A stretch of DNA of 64,000 nucleotides, from NCBI GenBank assembly GCA_963703655.1, contig CAVPFA010000006.1:434001-498000 (forward strand), given 5' to 3'. The stretch comes from CAVPFA01 sp963703655. GTDB taxonomy: Bacteria; Actinomycetota; Acidimicrobiia; Acidimicrobiales; Bog-793. A program made the translations under genes and the position numbers. Position 1 is the first letter of the stretch, and every line of letters starts with the position of its first letter. Below the pieces are notes generated by a model. It made no database searches. It saw only the letters and a list, made by a program, of their open reading frames with translations, and was not told the origin of the DNA. This document shows, one piece after another, positions 1 to 9,863 of the stretch.

Positions 1-448
1 GGTCGCAGGTGTCGAGCACGGGCTTCATCACGGCCGAGCCCAGGCCCTTTCCTTGCCACGGTGGGTCGGTGCCGAGTCCTCCGAGGTAGTAGTGGGGAGT
101 GCGAGGGTGGCGAGACTCGACGAGCTGAACGAGACGCAGAGCCGCACCCACGCGCCGCCCGAGGATCCTGAGCATCAGGAGCAGCGCGACGACGTCGTGC
201 GGACCGGGACGGGCTTCTCTGGGCGGCTGCCACAGTGCGGTCGACCTGCACCCCTCGGTCGTGTAGACGAGCCCTCTCGGCAGGTACGTCCGCCGAATCT
301 GAAGGGTGAAGAAACGGCGCAAGTCCCGCTCACGGCCGCGCGGTTCGGGGAACAGGTAAACAAGAACCGGGTCGTCGTAGAACGCCCGAACAAGCGACGC
401 GACGGCCGCCGGCACGTCTTCGCGACGCAGCTGGCGCACCTCTGACAT
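1..448 (-). CDS. GNAT-family N-acetyltransferase (3' end cut by window edge)
   Basis: Reading the minus strand from an ATG at 448 gives an uninterrupted frame of 149 codons to the window edge. The C-terminal part visible ends with the sequence LGTDPPWQGKGLGSAVM, the acetyl-CoA pyrophosphate-binding motif A (Q/RxxGxG/A) of the GNAT fold. The N-terminal part (VRQLRREDVPAAVASLVRAF) is the usual beta1-alpha1 of these enzymes. It would transfer an acetyl group from acetyl-CoA to an amine; the substrate cannot be told. The gene is divergent from the DsbA-like gene that starts at 527. The last part of the domain, including the C-terminal strands, lies outside the window. Confidence 0.82.
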   Translation of the reverse strand, partial: MSEVRQLRREDVPAAVASLVRAFYDDPVLVYLFPEPRGRERDLRRFFTLQIRRTYLPRGLVYTTEGCRSTALWQPPREARPGPHDVVALLLMLRILGRRVGAALRLVQLVESRHPRTPHYYLGGLGTDPPWQGKGLGSAVMKPVLDTCD

Positions 449-526
449 CGCAGGGATGGTAGTGGTAGCGCGTTGGGGCCAGCGGCTTGGGGGAATCTGC
501 CCGCGGCGCGATGGGTTCTACTTGAC

Positions 527-1132
527 ATGAGCAAGCCTTCGTTCTCTGTCACTTGGGACTACCGCTGTCCCTTCGCCCGCAACGCCCACGAGCATCTCGT
601 GGTCGCCCTCGAGGCCGGAGCTAGGTTCGAGCCCGAGTTCATTCCCTTTTCTCTCAACCAGGCTCACGTCGAGGAGGGAGGGACGCCGGTCTGGAATGAC
701 CCGGAGCGAGAGGAGGATCTGCTCGCCATGCAAGTCGGGATCGTGGTCCGCGACCGGTATCCCGCTCAGTTCCTACACGTGCACCGGGCGCTGTTCGCCC
801 TCCGCCATGACGAAGGGGCAGATCTGCGCGACCACGCGGCACTGGCCTCTGTGCTGGAACGCGAGGGCGTCGATCCTGTTCGCGTGTTCGACGAGATCGC
901 GAGCGGGTGGCCGCTCGACGAGTTCCGCAAGTCGCACGAGGCGGCGGTCGCCGACTATGACGTCTTCGGCGTGCCGACCTTCATCGCCGGCGAACAGGCG
1001 GCCTTCGTCCGGATCATGACGCGCCCGGGCGGCGACTCCGCGGTCGCGACGTCCACGATCGAGCGGATCCTCGACCTGCTGGAGCATCACGCCGAGCTGA
1101 ACGAGTTCAAGCACACTTCGATCGACAACTGA
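527..1132 (+). CDS. DsbA/FrnE-like thioredoxin-fold protein
   Basis: A 201-residue protein starting at the ATG at 527; an upstream in-frame ATG at 473 is less likely because its added residues look like untranslated leader. The N-terminus (FSVTWDYRCPFARNAHEHL) matches the first strand and active-site loop of DsbA/2-hydroxychromene-2-carboxylate isomerase-like proteins, with CPFA in place of a CxxC, so only one redox cysteine is present. The conserved cis-proline loop is visible as FGVPTFIAG near residue 155. It is probably a cytosolic thiol oxidoreductase or a glutathione/mycothiol-type transferase; no signal peptide is seen. It converges on recA, whose stop is only 19 bases away. Confidence 0.72.
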   Translation: MSKPSFSVTWDYRCPFARNAHEHLVVALEAGARFEPEFIPFSLNQAHVEEGGTPVWNDPEREEDLLAMQVGIVVRDRYPAQFLHVHRALFALRHDEGADLRDHAALASVLEREGVDPVRVFDEIASGWPLDEFRKSHEAAVADYDVFGVPTFIAGEQAAFVRIMTRPGGDSAVATSTIERILDLLEHHAELNEFKHTSIDN

Positions 1133-1150
1133 AGAGCGGAGCGAACGCCC

Positions 1151-2206
1151 TCAGTCGAGTGAGATGGGCTCGTCGTCTTCGATCAAGCCGCCGGCGCCGA
1201 TCGGGGTCTCGACGGCAAGGCCGGCCTTCTCGGCGACGGCGACACGGATCCGCTGATCGAGCTCGATCATGAGCTCGGGGCTTTCCCGCAGGAATTGCTT
1301 GGCGTTCTCACGGCCCTGGCCCAGCTGCTCGCCCTCGTAGGTGTACCAGGCACCGGACTTCTTCGCGATCCCAAGGTCGACGGCGACGTCGAGCACCGAA
1401 CCCTCCCGGCTGATACCTCGGCCGTAGACGATGTCGAATTCGGCCATGCGGAAGGGCGGAGCGCACTTGTTCTTCACGACTTTCACCCGGGTGCGGTTGC
1501 CGATGATCTCGGCCCCATCCTTGATTGACTCGACTCGCCGGATGTCGAGGCGGACCGAGGAATAGAATTTGAGCGCGCGTCCTCCGGGTGTGACCTCGGG
1601 CGATCCGTAGATGACGCCGACCTTCTCCCTCAATTGGTTGATGAACAGCGCGATCGTCGACGACTTGCTGAGTGTGCCCGTGAGCTTGCGGAGCGCCTGG
1701 GACATCAAGCGAGCCTGCAGGCCGACGTGGGTATCGCCCATGTCACCTTCGAGCTCGGCGCGCGGGGTGAGCGCCGCCACCGAGTCGATGACGATGACGT
1801 CCATCGCCCCGGAGCGGATCAGCATGTCGGCGATCTCGAGCCCTTGCTCGCCCGTGTCGGGCTGAGAGATCAGCAGCTCGTCTATGTCGACGCCGATGGC
1901 CTTGGCATAGACGGGGTCGAGTGCGTGCTCCGCGTCGATGTAGACGCAGATCCCTCCGTTACGCTGGGCTTCTGCAACGACGTGCAGTGCGAGGGTCGAC
2001 TTGCCCGACGACTCGGGCCCGAACACCTCGATGATCCGTCCCCTCGGGAGCCCACCGATCCCGAGCGCGAGGTCGAGGGCCATCGCGCCGGTCGAGATCA
2101 CTTCGATCCCCATGCCGGTGTGCTCGCCCATGCGCATCACCGAGCCCTTGCCGAACTGCTTCTCGATCTGGCCGAGTGCCGCCTCGAGTGCCTTGTCACG
2201 CTCCAT
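1151..2206 (-). CDS. recA: Recombinase RecA
   Basis: 351 residues, the usual RecA length. The start chosen is the ATG at 2206, which begins [20 protein letters not shown], the conserved RecA N-terminus; a longer open frame extends upstream without homology. Walker A is GPESSGKS at about residues 63-70, and the acidic tail (EDDEPISLD) is typical. RecA forms ATP-dependent filaments on single-stranded DNA, drives strand exchange and triggers LexA cleavage. It lies downstream of cinA as in many actinobacteria, separated by 232 bases holding a LexA box. No recX follows; the next gene converges from the other strand. No intein is present. Confidence 0.98.
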   Translation of the reverse strand: MERDKALEAALGQIEKQFGKGSVMRMGEHTGMGIEVISTGAMALDLALGIGGLPRGRIIEVFGPESSGKSTLALHVVAEAQRNGGICVYIDAEHALDPVYAKAIGVDIDELLISQPDTGEQGLEIADMLIRSGAMDVIVIDSVAALTPRAELEGDMGDTHVGLQARLMSQALRKLTGTLSKSSTIALFINQLREKVGVIYGSPEVTPGGRALKFYSSVRLDIRRVESIKDGAEIIGNRTRVKVVKNKCAPPFRMAEFDIVYGRGISREGSVLDVAVDLGIAKKSGAWYTYEGEQLGQGRENAKQFLRESPELMIELDQRIRVAVAEKAGLAVETPIGAGGLIEDDEPISLD

Positions 2207-2387
2207 CGTCGGTCCTCTCTCCTCTCGTGGTGTTGGTGGACGGTTCAATTCTCGGCCCGGATCTCCCGGCTGTGGTGCTGCCTCGTCCCGGCTCACCGGC
2301 GTCACACCGGCAGGCCGCAACCTACGAAATGGGTGTGTCACTCCTTCGGGGGGTCGCTGCTGCAAGCTCATGACATGACTGTAGTTC

Positions 2388-2401
2388 CAAACATATGTTC
2401 G
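2388..2401 (-). promoter_or_regulatory. LexA (SOS) box upstream of recA
   Basis: On the minus strand the sequence reads CGAACATATGTTTG, a near match to the Gram-positive/actinobacterial SOS box CGAAC-N4-GTTCG with one mismatch in the right half-site. It lies about 180 bases upstream of the recA ATG and about 38 bases after the cinA stop, so recA probably has its own damage-inducible promoter in addition to read-through from cinA. Confidence 0.75.
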
Positions 2402-2438
2402 TTGGTGGACGCAGCCGGCGCCCTCTGACCTTTCGGCT

Positions 2439-3701
2439 TCAAGCGGGCTGATCGGGCGCACGCAGCCGGCGCCTCAGCAGGTCCAGGGCCGAGATCGTAG
2501 CGAGCTGCCTGACCCGGTCCCGATCCCCGGGCAGGCGGAGCTCGACCCCGTCGGGAACCGCCCCAGGCAGGGCGAGACCGACGACGACCGTGCCCGCCGG
2601 TCGACCCTCCTGCTCGGTAGGACCGGCGACGCCGGTCGTCGCCAGCCCGACCTCGGCGCCGAGGACCTGCCGGGCACCTTCGGCCATCGCCGCCGCCGCC
2701 TCGCGCGTCACCACCGGCCCATCGGCGAGGCCGAGCATGGAGCGCTTGACATCAGCGTCGTAGGCGACCACGGCTCCCCGGAACCACGCACTGGCACCTG
2801 GCACGGCGACGACTCGGGCGGCGACGAGGCCGCCGGTCAGCGACTCCGCGATCCCGAGCCTCCAGCCCAGCCCGATCAGGAGACTCCCGACCGCGCCTTC
2901 CATCGTGTCCTCGTCGACGCCGAACACCGATTCGCCGAGCAGCCCGCGAAGCTCGGCCTCCTCGGTGTCGAGGACCGCGTCCGCGGCGGCGGCATCTGCT
3001 GCCTTCACGGTGATGCGAAGCTTGATCCCCTCGATGCCGCTTGCCAGAAACGCAATGGTCGGCACTCCGGGGCCGCCGGCCTCGAGCGCCTCGACGCGGC
3101 CTGCGACGAGCTCGGCCAGACCGGACTCGGTGTGACCCCAGGTCCTCAGTGTCCGACTGCGGATCACCGCAGCCTGCCCCGACCGCCGCCTCAGATCGGG
3201 AAGCACGGCTCGCCGGATCATCTCTTGCATCTCGTAGGGAACTCCGGGCACGGCGTACATCACCTGGTTGCCGAGGGGGCAGATGAGCCCGGGAGCCGTG
3301 CCCATCGTCTGGGGGATCACGGTTGCACCTTCTGGCACGTCCGCCTGGCGCTCGTTGTTGGCCGGCATCGTCAAACCGGGGCGGCGAGAGGCGAAACGGT
3401 CCCTGATCGCCTGCAAGACGGCGCCATCGCGCCGAAGCGGGACGTCCATCACCAGAGCGATCGCCTCCCGGGTGAGGTCGTCCTGGGTCGGCCCGAGGCC
3501 GCCGCAGACGATCACCGCTTCGTTGCGCGAGAGCGCGGAGCGAAGCACCGACGCGATCCGCTCGATGTTGTCACCCACCCTGGTCTGAAAGTTGCAGTCG
3601 ATCCCCGAGCCGGCGAGCTGCTCACCTATCCAGGCCGAGTTGGTGTCGACGATCTGGCCCAGGAGGAGCTCGGTCCCGACGGCGACGACCTCGGCTCGCA
3701 C
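2439..3701 (-). CDS. cinA: CinA family protein (MoaB-like domain plus nicotinamide-nucleotide amidase domain)
   Basis: 420 residues from a GTG at 3701 with a strong GGAGGAG ribosome site; this is the start that gives the typical CinA N-terminus [20 protein letters not shown]. Residues 1-170 are the MoCF/MoaB-like domain, with GGLGPTQDD as the nucleotide loop; the C-terminal 160 residues are the PncC-type domain ([28 protein letters not shown]) that deamidates nicotinamide mononucleotide. The protein would act in pyridine-nucleotide salvage. It follows pgsA by about 30 bases and is the third gene of the rimO-pgsA-cinA-recA string, so cotranscription is likely. Confidence 0.95.
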   Translation of the reverse strand: MRAEVVAVGTELLLGQIVDTNSAWIGEQLAGSGIDCNFQTRVGDNIERIASVLRSALSRNEAVIVCGGLGPTQDDLTREAIALVMDVPLRRDGAVLQAIRDRFASRRPGLTMPANNERQADVPEGATVIPQTMGTAPGLICPLGNQVMYAVPGVPYEMQEMIRRAVLPDLRRRSGQAAVIRSRTLRTWGHTESGLAELVAGRVEALEAGGPGVPTIAFLASGIEGIKLRITVKAADAAAADAVLDTEEAELRGLLGESVFGVDEDTMEGAVGSLLIGLGWRLGIAESLTGGLVAARVVAVPGASAWFRGAVVAYDADVKRSMLGLADGPVVTREAAAAMAEGARQVLGAEVGLATTGVAGPTEQEGRPAGTVVVGLALPGAVPDGVELRLPGDRDRVRQLATISALDLLRRRLRAPDQPA

Positions 3702-3730
3702 GAGCTCTCCTCCGGCCCGGCGCGCTTTGG

Positions 3731-4336
3731 TCAGGCTGCGTGACGGTCGAGGCCGCCACGCGCCGGCGACTGGGCGCCCGCGAGCAGTTTCCGCGAATCT
3801 CGCAAGTACTCGAACCCGGTCCAAAGCGTGACGACGACGACGAACCAGAGCGCCCAGTTGACGAGGTTTGCGTGGTGCAGGCCGACCGGTGGCAGGAAGG
3901 CGAGCGCGACCACGAGATCCTGGAGCAGAGTTTTCAGTTTTGCTGTCGTCCGGGCAGGCACCGAGACTCCGCGCTTTCCCGCGTAGCCACGGAAGACGCT
4001 CATGGCGACCTCTCTGGCCGCGATCAGCACCACCGGCAGCCAGCTCACCTCTCCGATGACGGCAAGGGCGGCCAGGACGCCGAGAACGAGGCACTTGTCC
4101 GCCAGCGGATCGAGGAACGCTCCCGAGCGCGTCGTGCCGTGCCGCCGTGCGAGGACGCCGTCGAGGCCGTCGGAGGACGAGCAGACGAACCAGAGCCCGA
4201 CGAGCAGCCAGCTCGAAGGCCCCGTCGCGATGACGAGCGCGACCATCAGCGGCGACGCGAGCAACCGGGCGATCGTGATGCCATTCGCGGGTGTCATGAG
4301 CGCGGACGGCCCGAAGGTCCTGTCGCTCCGGCTCAC
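3731..4336 (-). CDS. pgsA: CDP-diacylglycerol--glycerol-3-phosphate 3-phosphatidyltransferase
   Basis: A CDP-alcohol phosphatidyltransferase of about 200 residues. The signature is visible as SDGLDGVLARRHGTTRSGAFLDPLADK (positions of the DG...AR...G...D...D motif), flanked by hydrophobic helices; the enzyme sits in the membrane and makes phosphatidylglycerol phosphate. The start taken is the GTG at 4336, which forms a GTGA overlap with the rimO stop and has GGGAGG nine bases upstream; the ATG at 4297, which begins MTPANGITIARLL, is the alternative and lacks a clear ribosome site. It is translationally coupled to rimO and precedes cinA. Confidence 0.92.
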   Translation of the reverse strand: MSRSDRTFGPSALMTPANGITIARLLASPLMVALVIATGPSSWLLVGLWFVCSSSDGLDGVLARRHGTTRSGAFLDPLADKCLVLGVLAALAVIGEVSWLPVVLIAAREVAMSVFRGYAGKRGVSVPARTTAKLKTLLQDLVVALAFLPPVGLHHANLVNWALWFVVVVTLWTGFEYLRDSRKLLAGAQSPARGGLDRHAA

Positions 4337-5661
4337 GGCGCGGAGCCTCCCACCAGCTCGGACGCAGGCGAGGCCTCGAGGTCGGGCCCGTTCGCGCCGA
4401 GGATGCGGACCGAACCGAGCCAGCCCTTCGGAACAGATGGCGGCAGGGCCACTACGCCGTCGATCTCGGGCGCTTCGCGGTACGACCGGGCGCGGCCGGG
4501 CCGATCCACGAGGACGTCGCAAGTCGTGCCGACGAGCTGCCGGCGCCGGCGGGCGGTGATCGCGTCCTGCAGCTCCGAGCACTCGCCCAGGCGCTCGAGG
4601 GCGAGCGAGGCGGGCACCTGGTCACCGAGGCCGGCAGCGAGGGTGCCTTCCTCGCGCGAAAACGTGAAGAAACCGGCCCAGTCGAGCTCGGCCTGCTCGA
4701 TGAACCTCAACAGCTCGTCGTGGTCCTCCTCGGTCTCGCCGGGGTAACCGAGGATGAACGAGGACCGGAAGGCCGCGTCCGGCTCGAGCCGGCGGATGCT
4801 CCCGATCCGTTCGAGGAACCGGGCGGCGTTCCCGTAGCGTCGCATCTTGCGGAGCAGGGAACCGGAGGCATGTTGCAGCGAGAGGTCGAAGTATGGAACG
4901 CCGGTCCCGACGACGGCCTCGACGAGGCGATCGGTGAGCGAGGACGGGTACAGATAGAGCAGGCGTACCCGCTCGACTCGTTGCGCCGCCGCACCGATGA
5001 GCTCGACGATGCCTGGGCCGGTTCGGTCGTTGCGGCTTGCGCCCGCCGTCCGGTCGTGTCCGTACGAAGCGAGATCCTGGGCGACCAGCACGATCTCCCG
5101 TACGTCCAGCGCATCGATCTCCGCCAGGATCGAGTCAATCGTCCTCGAGCGCTGCCTGCCACGAAACGACGGGATCGCACAGAACCCGCACCGCCGGTCG
5201 CAGCCCTCGGCGACCTTGACGTAGGCCCAGGGCGAGCTCGCCGGCGGCCGCGGGAGCTCCAGCAGGTCGAAACCTGTCGAGGGCCCGTCCGGCGCGGAGC
5301 CTTGCGAGCCGGCGCGCACGACGCGCCGCGCCGTCTTCATCTCGACGGGAACGCCGAAGCCGGCGACGAGATCGATCTCCCCGATCGCGGCCGCCAGTTC
5401 ATCGCCCGAGCGCTCGGCGAGGCAGCCGGTGACGACGAGCCGCGACCCGGCCTTGCGCACGGCGTCGAGCTCCAAGATGGCCTCGATCGACTCCTCACGG
5501 GCCGCCTCGATGAACGCGCACGTATTGACGACGACAAGGTCGGCCTCGCCGGGACCCTGCGCCGGCTCGAAGCCGCCCGTGACGAGACGGCCGATCAGCT
5601 TGTGCGAGTCGACCTCATTCTTCGGGCAGCCGAGCGTCGTCAGCCAAAAGCGCTCGTGCAC
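4333..5661 (-). CDS. rimO: Ribosomal protein uS12 methylthiotransferase RimO
   Basis: 442 residues. The N-terminal UPF0004 domain carries the three cysteines for the auxiliary 4Fe-4S cluster (C12 in TLGCPKNEVDS, C48 in NTCAF, C80 in VTGCLAER), the radical-SAM domain has the CX3CX2C motif at C154-C158-C161 (CDRRCGFC), and a short TRAM-like tail follows. The sequence TLGCPKNEVDS favours RimO over MiaB. The enzyme methylthiolates an aspartate of ribosomal protein S12 using S-adenosylmethionine. It heads the rimO-pgsA-cinA-recA string. Confidence 0.96.
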   Translation of the reverse strand: MHERFWLTTLGCPKNEVDSHKLIGRLVTGGFEPAQGPGEADLVVVNTCAFIEAAREESIEAILELDAVRKAGSRLVVTGCLAERSGDELAAAIGEIDLVAGFGVPVEMKTARRVVRAGSQGSAPDGPSTGFDLLELPRPPASSPWAYVKVAEGCDRRCGFCAIPSFRGRQRSRTIDSILAEIDALDVREIVLVAQDLASYGHDRTAGASRNDRTGPGIVELIGAAAQRVERVRLLYLYPSSLTDRLVEAVVGTGVPYFDLSLQHASGSLLRKMRRYGNAARFLERIGSIRRLEPDAAFRSSFILGYPGETEEDHDELLRFIEQAELDWAGFFTFSREEGTLAAGLGDQVPASLALERLGECSELQDAITARRRRQLVGTTCDVLVDRPGRARSYREAPEIDGVVALPPSVPKGWLGSVRILGANGPDLEASPASELVGGSAP

Positions 5662-5684
5662 CCACGAAGCCTACCAACGCCCGT

Positions 5685-6836
5685 TCAGCACAGCCGGAGG
5701 GCGCCGTGCTCGCAGAGCGCGGTGATCTCGGTTTCCTCGAATCCCCACGACTCCAGCGCCTCGCGTCCATACTGGCCGGGCCAGGGCGGGGGGCTCGGCA
5801 CCGCTGCCGGCGTCGTTGCGAATCGTGGGGCCGGCGCCGGCTGCAGGACGCCGCCGACCTCGACGAAGGTGTCCCGGGCCCTGTTGTGAGGATCGTCCGT
5901 GACCTCGTGCATCGCCAGCACCGGAGCTAGGCACGCGTCGGAACCGTCCGCCATCGCCACCCACTCGTCGCGGTCGCGCGTCTTGAACACCTTCGCAAAA
6001 CGTTGTTTTGTCGCCGGCCACCCTTCGCGGTCCATTTGCGCCGGCAGCTCCCCCGGATCGAGCCCCATCACTTCGAGCAATTCCTTGTAGAAGCCGGGCT
6101 CGAGCGCGCCGACGGCCACGTGCCGACCGTCAGCGCATTCGTAGACCTCGTAGAACGGAGCGCCGGTGTCCAGCAAGTTGGTGCCACGCTCGTCCCGCCA
6201 CACACCGAGCGCGCGAAGGCCCCAGATCATCGTGGTGAGCAAGGCGGCCCCGTCGACCATGGCGGCGTCGACCACCTGGCCCTCGCCCGAGCGTTGCGCG
6301 GCGAGAACCGCCGACACGACTCCGAGAGCCAGCAGCAGCCCGCCCCCGGCGAAGTCGCCGAGAAGGTTCATCGGAGGCACCGGCCGTTCGCCCACCCTGC
6401 CGATCGGGTCGAGCGCTCCCGCGACGGCGATGTAGTCGATGTCGTGTCCGGCGGTCGGCGCCCGCGGGCCGGATTGTCCCCAGCCGGTCATCCGGCCGTA
6501 GACCAGGCGAGCATTCCGTTCCCGGCAGGCTTGCGGGCCGACGCCGAGACGCTCCACGACCCCTGGCCGGAATCCCTCCAGCAGAATGTCGGCGCGCTCC
6601 GCGAGGTCCAGCACCAACGCCACGCCGGCCGGCTCTTTCAGGTCGACACCGATGGACCGCTTGCCGCGTTCGAGCAGGTCCCACGACGGGCCTTCGGGGA
6701 CGGGCTCGGGCACTGCCGAAGGGCGTTCGACCCGCAGCACGTCGGCCCCGAGGTCGGCGAGCACCATCGCCGCGAACGGGCAGGGCCCGATGCCGGCTAG
6801 CTCGACGACACGAAGGCCCTCGAGAGGCCCGCTCAC
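5685..6836 (-). CDS. Alpha-methylacyl-CoA racemase (CaiB/BaiF CoA-transferase family)
   Basis: 383 residues starting at a GTG at 6836 that overlaps the stop of the upstream hydrolase (GTGA). The N-terminus PLEGLRVVELAGIGPCPFAA is the family signature. Residues matching the catalytic set of mycobacterial MCR are visible: His in GHDIDYIAVAG, Asp in NLLGDFAGGG and Glu in GAPFYEVYE. The enzyme interconverts 2R and 2S methyl-branched acyl-CoAs, needed for beta-oxidation of branched fatty acids or sterol side chains. The coupled hydrolase suggests a small fatty-acid or ester catabolism unit. Confidence 0.92.
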   Translation of the reverse strand: MSGPLEGLRVVELAGIGPCPFAAMVLADLGADVLRVERPSAVPEPVPEGPSWDLLERGKRSIGVDLKEPAGVALVLDLAERADILLEGFRPGVVERLGVGPQACRERNARLVYGRMTGWGQSGPRAPTAGHDIDYIAVAGALDPIGRVGERPVPPMNLLGDFAGGGLLLALGVVSAVLAAQRSGEGQVVDAAMVDGAALLTTMIWGLRALGVWRDERGTNLLDTGAPFYEVYECADGRHVAVGALEPGFYKELLEVMGLDPGELPAQMDREGWPATKQRFAKVFKTRDRDEWVAMADGSDACLAPVLAMHEVTDDPHNRARDTFVEVGGVLQPAPAPRFATTPAAVPSPPPWPGQYGREALESWGFEETEITALCEHGALRLC

Positions 6837-7728
6837 CGAGCTGCTCCTGCCCGGGTCGCGTCCACCGTGGCCGCATGGGTCACGATCGCGTCTAGAAGCC
6901 GGTCGTAGAGCTGGACCGGCAGGTCGTGGCCCATGCCTTCCACGATGAGGAGCTGGGCGCCGGGTATCGCGCCGGCCGTGGCCACGCCGCCGCTGACGTC
7001 GACGAGAGAATCACTGTCGCCGTGAATGACGAGGGTCGGGACGCGGATGCGCCTCAGTGACTCGGTCCGATCGCCGGCGGTGAGTACGGCTGCCGCCTGG
7101 CGTGCGACCCCGTCCGGATCGTGGCTGCGGTCGTACGCGGCGCCGATCTCCTCGGCCGCGACCTCGTGGTCGAACGGGTAAGCCGGAGAACCGATCACCT
7201 GCCAAATTCTGATTCCGAAATCGATCGCCTCGCCCCGGTCCTTCGGCGGCGTCTGCAGCAGAGCCGTCAATGCCGCGGCAGTCGGCTGGCCGACACCAGG
7301 GTTGCCGGTATTCGACATGATCGAGCAGAGGCTGCGGAGACGGGCGCCGTGATCGATCGCGAGCGACTGCGCGATCATGCCTCCCATCGAGATGCCGACG
7401 ACGTGAGCGCTCTCGATGCCTAGGTGGTCCAGGAGACCGGCGGCGTCAGAAGCCATGTCGGCGAGCGTGTACGCAACAGGGGGTCGCGCCCTGCCAGCAG
7501 CGCAGCCAGGTCCGGTTGGCCGCGCGCGACGAGGTGAGTCGACAGGCCCACGTCGCGGTTGTCATAGCGGATCACGAGGTGCCCCGCCGCTGCGAGACGA
7601 TCGCACCATTCGTCGGGCCAACCGGTGAGCTGCATGCCGAGTCCCGAGATGAGCAGCACCGGTGAGCCGGACGCGTCGCCCGAGGTCTCATAGCAAAGTT
7701 CGATCTCGTTCACGCGGGCAAAGGCCAT
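6833..7728 (-). pseudogene. Alpha/beta hydrolase, one frameshift
   Basis: The frame from the ATG at 7728 (MAFARVNEIELCYETSG) runs through the oxyanion region LLISGLGMQLTGW and the cofactor-like RYDNRDVGLST stretch, then goes out of frame at a run of five G on the plus strand (7479-7483). The second frame supplies AYTLADMASDAAGLLDHLG, the nucleophile elbow GISMGG, and the catalytic Asp (HGDSDSLVD) and His (GMGHDLP). Adding one base to the G run restores a continuous 298-residue alpha/beta hydrolase. Sequencing error is the simplest explanation. It is coupled to the racemase gene; the substrate is unknown, possibly an ester. Confidence 0.85.
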
Positions 7729-7816
7729 GACGACAGGCTTTCCCGGGGTCCCGCCTCGGGTCAAGTGGGCCCACCGGTTATTCGACGGCCTCGCCGCGGG
7801 AGCGGCCGGCGTTTCC

Positions 7817-8593
7817 TCAGAGCCGGTCCAGAAGCTCGCGTCGTTTCTGCTCGTACTCGGCATCGGTGATGACGCCGTGGTGGTGCAGCTCAGCCAGCTG
7901 CCGGAGCTTTTGCGCAATCGTCGGCGTCGGCTCGCTGGACGGCGTCGGCTCGCTGTAGACCGGCGCCGGCGAGAGGAGTGTCGCGGGCGAGATACGAGGC
8001 GTCGGATCGGTGACCGGCGGCGAGGTGGCCACCGGCGGCGGGGCGGTGACGGGTGCCACGCCGTCCGGGCTGGCAGGCTGTAGAGCGGTCGTGGGGTTCT
8101 GCGCCAGCGGGTAGGCGGCGGCCTGCGCTACGACGCGGTTGATGAGCGACTGCACCTCGTCGGGGTGCGTGATGTCGGGGAAGGGATCCCGTCCCTGGCG
8201 ACCAGCGGACTCGACCGATAGGCTGCCCGCCCTCACGATCCGCTCGACCACGGTCTGGTGATAGGTGACGTCCTGCACGCGTCCGATCGGGATCTCCCTG
8301 CCGGTCCTCGTCACCGCGCCGGTCCGGTACACGATGCGGTGGGAGGTGACGACGAAGGACTTCGTGCGCCAGCTGACCCAGCGGGCCGCGAGGTACAAGA
8401 GCGCGCTCGACCCGATCCCGAGAAGGACCCAGCCGACCCAGACCGGGGCGCTCGCCCACAGCACGACGACCGCGATGCAGCAGGCGAGAACCGCAATCGT
8501 GAGCACCGAAGGCCAGAACAGGTAGGACCAGTTGGGCTTCGAGTCGAGATAGACCTCCTCGCCGGGAGCCAGAAGCTTCCTCGGGAAAGTCAT
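7817..8593 (-). CDS. Membrane protein with PH (bPH2) domain and C-terminal SHOCT motif
   Basis: 258 residues from the ATG at 8593 (MTFPRKLLAPGEEVYLDSKP). Two hydrophobic helices at about residues 28-70 are followed by a bacterial PH domain (SFVVTSHRIVYRTGAVTRTG, then IPIGRVQDVTYHQTVVERIV), a Pro/Thr-rich linker of about 50 residues and a C-terminal SHOCT motif (KLRQLAELHHHGVITDAEYE). This layout is that of YdbT/YdbS-like membrane proteins of unknown role. It lies 29 bases after the D-Ala-D-Ala ligase gene on the same strand, so it may belong to the same transcript as the cell-wall genes. Confidence 0.85.
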   Translation of the reverse strand: MTFPRKLLAPGEEVYLDSKPNWSYLFWPSVLTIAVLACCIAVVVLWASAPVWVGWVLLGIGSSALLYLAARWVSWRTKSFVVTSHRIVYRTGAVTRTGREIPIGRVQDVTYHQTVVERIVRAGSLSVESAGRQGRDPFPDITHPDEVQSLINRVVAQAAAYPLAQNPTTALQPASPDGVAPVTAPPPVATSPPVTDPTPRISPATLLSPAPVYSEPTPSSEPTPTIAQKLRQLAELHHHGVITDAEYEQKRRELLDRL

Positions 8594-8622
8594 CGCGCGT
8601 GCCCCCGCGCGGCAGGAGCGGC

Positions 8623-9835
8623 TCATCCGAGCTTGCTCGCGATCGAAGCGGCGGCTCGCAGTACCGACCCGTCGGAGCCGGCCGACGAATAGGCAGCGGC
8701 TGGGCGATAGACAGCCTCAGCCAGCAGCTCGACCAGCAGCGACGGAAATGAAACGGGTGGTTCGATCCACAGGTACTTCGCGAGCGACCCCGGAATCGTG
8801 TTCACCTCGTTCACGAACAGGTCCTCGCCGTCGGACAGGAAATCGAGCCGCGCCACGCCGCGGCAGGCCGACGAGCGAGGCGACTTCGGATGCCAGCAGC
8901 CGGAGGCGCCTTTCGAGCTCGGGCTCGATGCGCGCGGGCATCTCGCGAGGAGCCGAGGTCATCCCTTCGGACCCGACGTACTTGTCCCGGTAACCCAGGA
9001 TCTCAGCGCCGCTTTGTGTCCGCAGCGGTCGTTCGATCGCCGACAGCTGAAAATCGGGCCAGGTGCGAGCGGCAACCTGCAGGTCGAACAGCTCTGGCCG
9101 GTAAGGCTCGAGTACGGCGCCACGCCGGAGGTGGGAGTTGGCCTCGAGCCGGGCGCGAGCCGTCGCCAGATCGGTGACGACCTCGACACCGATCGACGAG
9201 CCGCCAAAGCGCGGCTTCAAGATGTACGGAGGCGCGAATCCGGGGTCCTGTCCGTGCGCGTTCAGGAGCACTCGCGCCAAGGCCGGCAGCCCGGCGTAGA
9301 CCATGAGCGCCCCGAACGCGAGCTTGTCCATGCCGAGGGCAGCTCCCATCGCGGTCGGTCCCGAGTAGGGGACGCCGGCCAGGTCGAGCGCGCCCTGCAG
9401 GGTCCCGTCCTCGCCCGGGCCGCCGTGGCAGCAGATCACGACCGCATCGAGTTCGAGGCTTTCCTCCTTCTGGCGTAGCCCGCGCCCGGCCTTGACGAAG
9501 CCGCCCCCCGTGCCGCTGATCAACCGAATGTCCGCCGAATTGGCGGGGACGCCGTCGGCGAACGCCGCCGCTTCGGTCCCGTCCCGAACCTCGTACCAGT
9601 CACCCGACTTGGACCAGTACAGCGAGCGCACGCCGCCGACTCCCGGCACGCCCACAAGCGCCTGGACGGCCTGCAGGCCGGTGAGGATCGAGACGTCGTG
9701 CTCAGGCGAGGGACCGCCGTAGATCACTGCGACCCGCGCCGGAAAACCTCCCTCTCCATGCAGTCCGCCGGCGCCCGCCAGGCCGAAGGCTCCCCGGTCG
9801 TCGAACGCCGAACGGCGCCCCGCGCTTTCCCTCAT
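8623..9835 (-). pseudogene. ddl: D-alanine--D-alanine ligase, one frameshift
   Basis: The frame from 9835 gives VAVIYGGPSPEHDVSILTG (N-terminal Ddl motif), VICCHGGPGEDGTLQGALD and the ATP-grasp segment YILKPRFGGSSIGVEVV, then shifts near 8866-8867. The other frame carries VARLDFLSDGEDLFVNEVNT and IPGS, the conserved metal-binding and D-Ala-binding end of ATP-grasp Ddl enzymes. Deleting one C (minus strand) in GGCCTGC gives VGCRGVARLDF, the family consensus, so the break is probably a sequencing insertion. The enzyme joins two D-alanines for peptidoglycan. It sits directly behind the membrane MurF-like gene (28 bases). Confidence 0.88.
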
Positions 9836-9863
9836 GTTGCGGCCACTTTAAGGGCTTCTGACC

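Noticed and set aside
53..445. Long plus-strand frame opposite the GNAT gene
   Set aside because: It mirrors the GNAT coding frame and has no domain or ribosome site; the minus strand carries clear motif A.
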